NCBI GenBank assembly: GCA_035505995.1
Contig: DATJQF010000246.1
Coordinates: 1-5,183, forward strand
Direction of reading: 5' to 3'
From: DATJQF01 sp035505995
Lineage (GTDB): Bacteria > Bacteroidota > Bacteroidia > Bacteroidales > FEN-979
Length of the DNA: 5,183 nt
The position numbers and the translations under genes are program-made. Below, piece by piece: positions 5,057 to 5,183 of this stretch; the first letter of the stretch is position 1; each line of letters starts with the position of its first letter. A model generated the notes under the pieces. The model searched no databases and had not been told where the DNA came from. It worked only from the letters and a program-made list of their open reading frames with translations.

Positions 5057-5183
5057 TTATTTCTGAATAACCAGTTTCTCCTTCAGGGAAGCTTCGCTCC
5101 CTTTAACTTCCAGGAAATACACTCCCTGCGGCAATGAAGACAGATCAACAGGGTAAGACAGGGTGCCGGTTACCCTCACCCCG
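5057..5183 (-). CDS. T9SS cargo protein, C-terminal sorting domain only (partial)
   Basis: Reading the minus strand from the right edge gives 42 codons ending in TAA (plus-strand TTA at 5057-5059). The peptide includes 'LSSLPQGVYFLEVKG' and ends 'KEKLVIQK'. This is a clear type A C-terminal sorting domain of the type IX secretion system (TIGR04183/PF18962): the L.GVY..... strand followed by a short K-rich strand with a terminal lysine. The domain directs export across the outer membrane and is removed at the surface by the sortase-like PorU. The functional part of the protein lies beyond the window, so its activity is unknown. It is convergent with the cluster at 1479-4635. Confidence 0.88.
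   Translation of the reverse strand, partial: GVRVTGTLSYPVDLSSLPQGVYFLEVKGSEASLKEKLVIQK

Overview
The window looks like a chromosomal segment of a Bacteroidota bacterium, probably an uncultured or environmental Bacteroidales-like lineage. Five things point that way: a C-terminal type IX secretion sorting domain at the right edge, a DUF6029-type outer-membrane barrel, an Omp28-related lipoprotein, two exact matches to the Bacteroidota -7 promoter element TAnnTTTG, and no Shine-Dalgarno sequences before the starts. Coding sequence in the middle is GC-rich (75 of 120 bases in 481-600), while the left-edge gene is AT-rich (95 G/C of 246).

Layout. (1) Positions 1-246, minus strand: the N-terminal part of a GxxExxY (PD-(D/E)XK-like) protein, cut by the window edge. 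Its leader holds three copies of ATCCGCG around a perfect GC-rich palindrome. (2) Positions 447-1427, plus strand: class I mannose-6-phosphate isomerase, with its own promoter match at 418-425. (3) Positions 1479-4635, plus strand: a tight three-gene cluster behind a second promoter match at 1435-1442. It encodes an exported TlpA-like thioredoxin with a WCVNC active site, a 570-aa predicted outer-membrane beta-barrel of the DUF6029 type starting at TTG, and an Omp28-related lipoprotein with a CPNC motif. (4) Positions 4636-5056: a 421-bp non-coding region between convergent genes. It holds a G-quadruplex-type motif, two different 7-bp-period degenerate repeat arrays, a 9-bp perfect inverted repeat and a second hairpin. 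(5) Positions 5057-5183, minus strand: the last 42 residues of a T9SS cargo protein.

How the genes may work together. Mannose-6-phosphate isomerase is central sugar metabolism and probably unrelated to its neighbours. The three-gene cluster is the most interesting part. Two envelope proteins with thioredoxin-type CxxC motifs flank an outer-membrane barrel that itself carries a CX4C cysteine pair just before its last strand. This suggests, but does not prove, an envelope thiol-redox module that acts on or through the barrel. No mobile element with a transposase, CRISPR array, tRNA or rRNA was seen.
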